Positions 13,325 through 15,434 of a stretch of 15,434 nucleotides of DNA are shown here, in pieces. Made by a program: the position numbers and the translations under genes. The notes under the pieces were generated by a model. It ran no database searches, was not told where the DNA came from, and was given only the letters and a program-made list of their open reading frames with translations. This DNA is from Nostoc sp. GT001 (GTDB lineage Bacteria > Cyanobacteriota > Cyanobacteriia > Cyanobacteriales > Nostocaceae): the NCBI RefSeq assembly GCF_030382115.1, contig NZ_JAUDRJ010000003.1, positions 5,265,304-5,280,737 of the forward strand, written 5' to 3'. Every line of letters begins with the position of its first letter. Position 1 is the stretch's first letter.

Positions 13325-14506
13325 ATGCCCTACGAAAAGTTAGAAATTACCACACCAGCACCCGTCTTATCTTGGGCAAATCACTCTTTGGGGCCAGAAG
13401 AAACCAAGATGGCCAAGAATGTGGCATCATTACCATTTGTATTTAAGCATGTGGCATTAATGCCAGACGTTCACTTAGGAAAAGGTGCTTTAGTGGGTTC
13501 TGTAATTGCAACCAAAGAGGCAATTATCCCCGCTGCTGTCGGTGTGGATATTGGTTGCGGTATGAGCGCGATCAAAACAGCATTTACCGCCGAACAACTA
13601 GAAGGTAAACTAAAGAAAATCCGCTTGGATATTGAAGAAGCAATTCCGACTGGATTTAACGAAAATAAAGACGTTGAAAAATCTGTCAGCAATTGGCAAT
13701 ACTGGGATGATTTTAAAGACTTGCATCGCGGCGTGCAAGACCTACAAGGTAAAGCAATGAAACAGATGGGTTCTCTCGGTGGAGGAAATCACTTTATTGA
13801 AGTGTGCCTCGATACAGAGAATCAAGTTTGGCTGATGCTGCATTCTGGTTCGCGTAACATCGGCAATAAACTCGCCCAGTGTCATATTCACACAGCCAGA
13901 GAATTAGCAAAAATGGCAGGTAATAAATTGCCTGACCCAGATTTAGCTCACTTTGTCGCTGGTACGCCAGAATTCCAGGCATATTGGCACGATTTACAAT
14001 GGTCACAAAACTATGCGCGTGTCAACCGCGATGTAATGATGGCGCGTTTTAAGCACATAGTTGAGAAACATCTGGCAGGTGGGAAGGCAACTAAACCTTT
14101 ATTGCAGGTTAATTGTCATCACAATTACGCCGAAAAAGAAGTGCATTTTAATGAGGATGTATACGTTACTCGTAAGGGTGCAGTCCGTGCCCAGACTGAA
14201 GATTATGGGATTATTCCTGGTTCGATGGGGGCAAAATCTTTCATCGTGAAGGGTAAAGGTAATGCTCATAGTTTTTGTTCTTGTTCTCACGGTGCAGGAC
14301 GTTTGATGTCTAGAAATAAGGCAAAAAATGTCTATACACTTGATGATTTGATAGAGCAAACAAATGGCGTAGAATGCCGCAAAGACGAGGGCGTATTAGA
14401 TGAGATTCCTGGTGCTTATAAGCCGATAGAACAAGTTATGGCAAATCAAGCAGATTTAGTTGAGGTTGTAGCAACACTCAAACAAGTTCTTTGTGTTAAA
14501 GGATAA
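13325..14506 (+). CDS. rtcB: RtcB-family RNA ligase
   Basis: RtcB joins RNA 2',3'-cyclic-phosphate or 3'-phosphate ends to 5'-OH ends with GTP and Mn2+, in tRNA splicing or RNA repair. At 393 residues it has close to the normal length for bacterial RtcB. Conserved blocks: MPDVHLGKGALVGSVIAT (46-63); VGVDIGCGM (72-80) with metal ligands D75 and C78; GSLGGGNHFIEV (149-160) with H156; HSGSRNIG (173-180); VNCHHNYAEKE (262-272); and CSHGAGRLMSR (320-330) with H322 as the GMP-accepting histidine. All key residues are present. No archease, RtcA or RtcR gene is adjacent. It starts at ATG 13325 and no Shine-Dalgarno sequence is visible. A strong intrinsic terminator follows directly, so it is probably the last gene of its transcript. 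Confidence 0.93.
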   Translation: MPYEKLEITTPAPVLSWANHSLGPEETKMAKNVASLPFVFKHVALMPDVHLGKGALVGSVIATKEAIIPAAVGVDIGCGMSAIKTAFTAEQLEGKLKKIRLDIEEAIPTGFNENKDVEKSVSNWQYWDDFKDLHRGVQDLQGKAMKQMGSLGGGNHFIEVCLDTENQVWLMLHSGSRNIGNKLAQCHIHTARELAKMAGNKLPDPDLAHFVAGTPEFQAYWHDLQWSQNYARVNRDVMMARFKHIVEKHLAGGKATKPLLQVNCHHNYAEKEVHFNEDVYVTRKGAVRAQTEDYGIIPGSMGAKSFIVKGKGNAHSFCSCSHGAGRLMSRNKAKNVYTLDDLIEQTNGVECRKDEGVLDEIPGAYKPIEQVMANQADLVEVVATLKQVLCVKG

Positions 14507-14512
14507 ATTTGT

Positions 14513-14590
14513 AGGTGGGTAGCGCTCCAATACGCCAGTTTTAGTTTTTAGCCTTAACCCAAGCGTATTGGGTATTGCCCACCTTTTTTA
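14513..14590 (+). terminator. Intrinsic terminator of rtcB
   Basis: AGGTGGGTA...CCAATACGC (14513-14535) pairs with GCGTATTGG...TGCCCACCT (14563-14584), a long stem with a small internal loop, followed at once by six T residues. The stem is much longer than needed and has the look of a recruited dispersed palindrome. Confidence 0.85.
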
Positions 14591-14649
14591 TTTCTAAACG
14601 TAAAGATATGCTGAAGAATAAATAATTATTTTAAGTAAATAGACTTGTC

Positions 14650-15434
14650 ATGCAAAATAGTGAATACGAACAACAGTATAAGAAAAAAGTAATTGATTTC
14701 TTTGATAGTAGAACTAGCTACGATAACGATTACACAATTCATCGCGCTCTACCTCTACTAGATTTAGTTCAACTGCAAAAGGGACAAAAAGTATTGGACA
14801 TGGCGACTGGTACAGGTATCATTGCTATTGCTGTTGCACAAATTATCGGTTCCAAAGGAAAAGTCACTGGAGTAGATTTTTCTTCAGGGATGCTAACTCA
14901 AGCACAACAGAAAATTGAAGAATTAGGCTTGCAAAATATTGAACTTATTGAAGCCGATGGTGAATATATTAACTTCAATGATGAGAGTTTCGATGTAATT
15001 CTTTGCTCTACAGCGATAGTGTATTTTAAAGATATTCCTGCTGCTCTACGTAAATGGTATCGTTTTCTCAAACCAGGGGGAGTCATCGGTTTTTCTTGTT
15101 GCTCTGAGGAATCTTGTGGAGCGCCACTTATAATCGAAATATGTAACAAACATGGCATTTCGCTGACAAGTATCAATGAGCCAACAGGCACACCCGAAAA
15201 ATGTCATCATCTACTTGCAGAAGTTGGTTTTAAAGATATTGAAGTAAAAATCCAACAACTAGGTTTCTATCGCAATGTAGAGCAAGCTAGAGAATGGAAT
15301 GGAGGATGGTTTCATCCCAGAGAAAATCCTTTGTTACAGGTTTCATCAGAGAAAATGGCAGAATTAAAAGCAGAATATCGTCAAAAAATTGAAGCAAAAG
15401 CAACCGAGCAAGGAGCTTGGTACGAAAATCTAAC
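14650..15434 (+). CDS. Class I SAM-dependent methyltransferase, partial (runs off right edge)
   Basis: ATG 14650 opens a frame of at least 261 codons that is still open at the right edge, so the C-terminus is missing. It starts MQNSEYEQQYKKKVIDFFDS. Motif I is KVLDMATGTGIIAIAVA (47-63), then VTGVDFSSGMLTQAQQKI for the ribose-binding acid and following helix, a LIEADGEYINFNDESFDVIL block, and RFLKPGGVIGFSC as the late conserved strand. This is the UbiE/Methyltransf_11-like fold. The segment after it (FHPRENPLLQVSSEKM) is outside the core fold and may contact the acceptor, which is unknown. Methyltransferases of this kind occur in natural-product and quinone pathways, but no such neighbour is visible here. 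It follows the rtcB terminator by 60 bp and so should have its own promoter. Confidence 0.88.
   Translation, partial: MQNSEYEQQYKKKVIDFFDSRTSYDNDYTIHRALPLLDLVQLQKGQKVLDMATGTGIIAIAVAQIIGSKGKVTGVDFSSGMLTQAQQKIEELGLQNIELIEADGEYINFNDESFDVILCSTAIVYFKDIPAALRKWYRFLKPGGVIGFSCCSEESCGAPLIIEICNKHGISLTSINEPTGTPEKCHHLLAEVGFKDIEVKIQQLGFYRNVEQAREWNGGWFHPRENPLLQVSSEKMAELKAEYRQKIEAKATEQGAWYENL

Noticed and set aside
14898..15191. 97-codon minus-strand open frame
   Set aside because: It lies wholly antisense to the methyltransferase gene that runs off the right edge, which has clear SAM motifs; the antisense product has none.

Overview
The window looks like chromosomal DNA of a filamentous, probably heterocystous (Nostoc-type) cyanobacterium. 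Evidence: at least a dozen copies of the HIP1 octamer GCGATCGC, many tandem heptanucleotide (STRR-type) arrays, repeated palindromes in the spacers, and a Psb32-type photosystem II protein. No plasmid, phage or CRISPR module is visible. Most genes are single housekeeping or accessory genes separated by repeat-rich spacers.

Layout, left to right. (a) 1-671: a partial unrecognised minus-strand gene, divergent from a 57-residue ribbon-helix-helix-like protein; the spacer holds two nested inverted repeats. (b) 771-3573, plus strand: RNase III (rnc), a Gfo/Idh/MocA-family oxidoreductase whose reading frame carries an in-frame repeat insert, a 171-bp MITE-like element, a long palindrome, and a TTG-start hypothetical with a C-terminal membrane segment. 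(c) 3608-5737, minus: an orphan membrane sensor histidine kinase. (d) 6031-8635, plus: a RibD-C-type reductase, a COG3146/FemAB-like acyltransferase and a small DUF4346-like protein, with heptamer arrays in the spacers. (e) 8709-9446, minus: Psb32-like TPM-domain protein. (f) 9447-10305: a long gene-free stretch with hairpins and a second MITE-like element (9940-10162). (g) 10306-10986, plus: surE. (h) 13006-11256, minus: a SAM methyltransferase and a HAD hydrolase overlapping by ATGA, then tRNA-Ala(CGC), a transposon-end-like pair of repeats and a terminator. (i) 13325-14506, plus: RtcB-family RNA ligase with a strong terminator. (j) 14650 to the right edge, plus: a second SAM methyltransferase, cut by the window.

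The most interesting signal is immediately downstream of tRNA-Ala. A TGT terminus followed by two tandem copies of a TTCGCA-nATTAA-TGTC motif lies 5 bp from the tRNA 3' end. It resembles the TnsB-binding ends of Tn7-like, type V-K CRISPR-associated transposons. The spacing also fits RNA-guided insertion: 61 bp lie between a GTT in the tRNA D-loop and the TGT. No transposase, Cas12k or CRISPR array is in the window, so at most this is a solo or decayed end.

The genes do not form one pathway. The visible couplings are the methyltransferase-HAD pair, the divergent unknown/RHH pair, and the sensor kinase facing the reductase gene.
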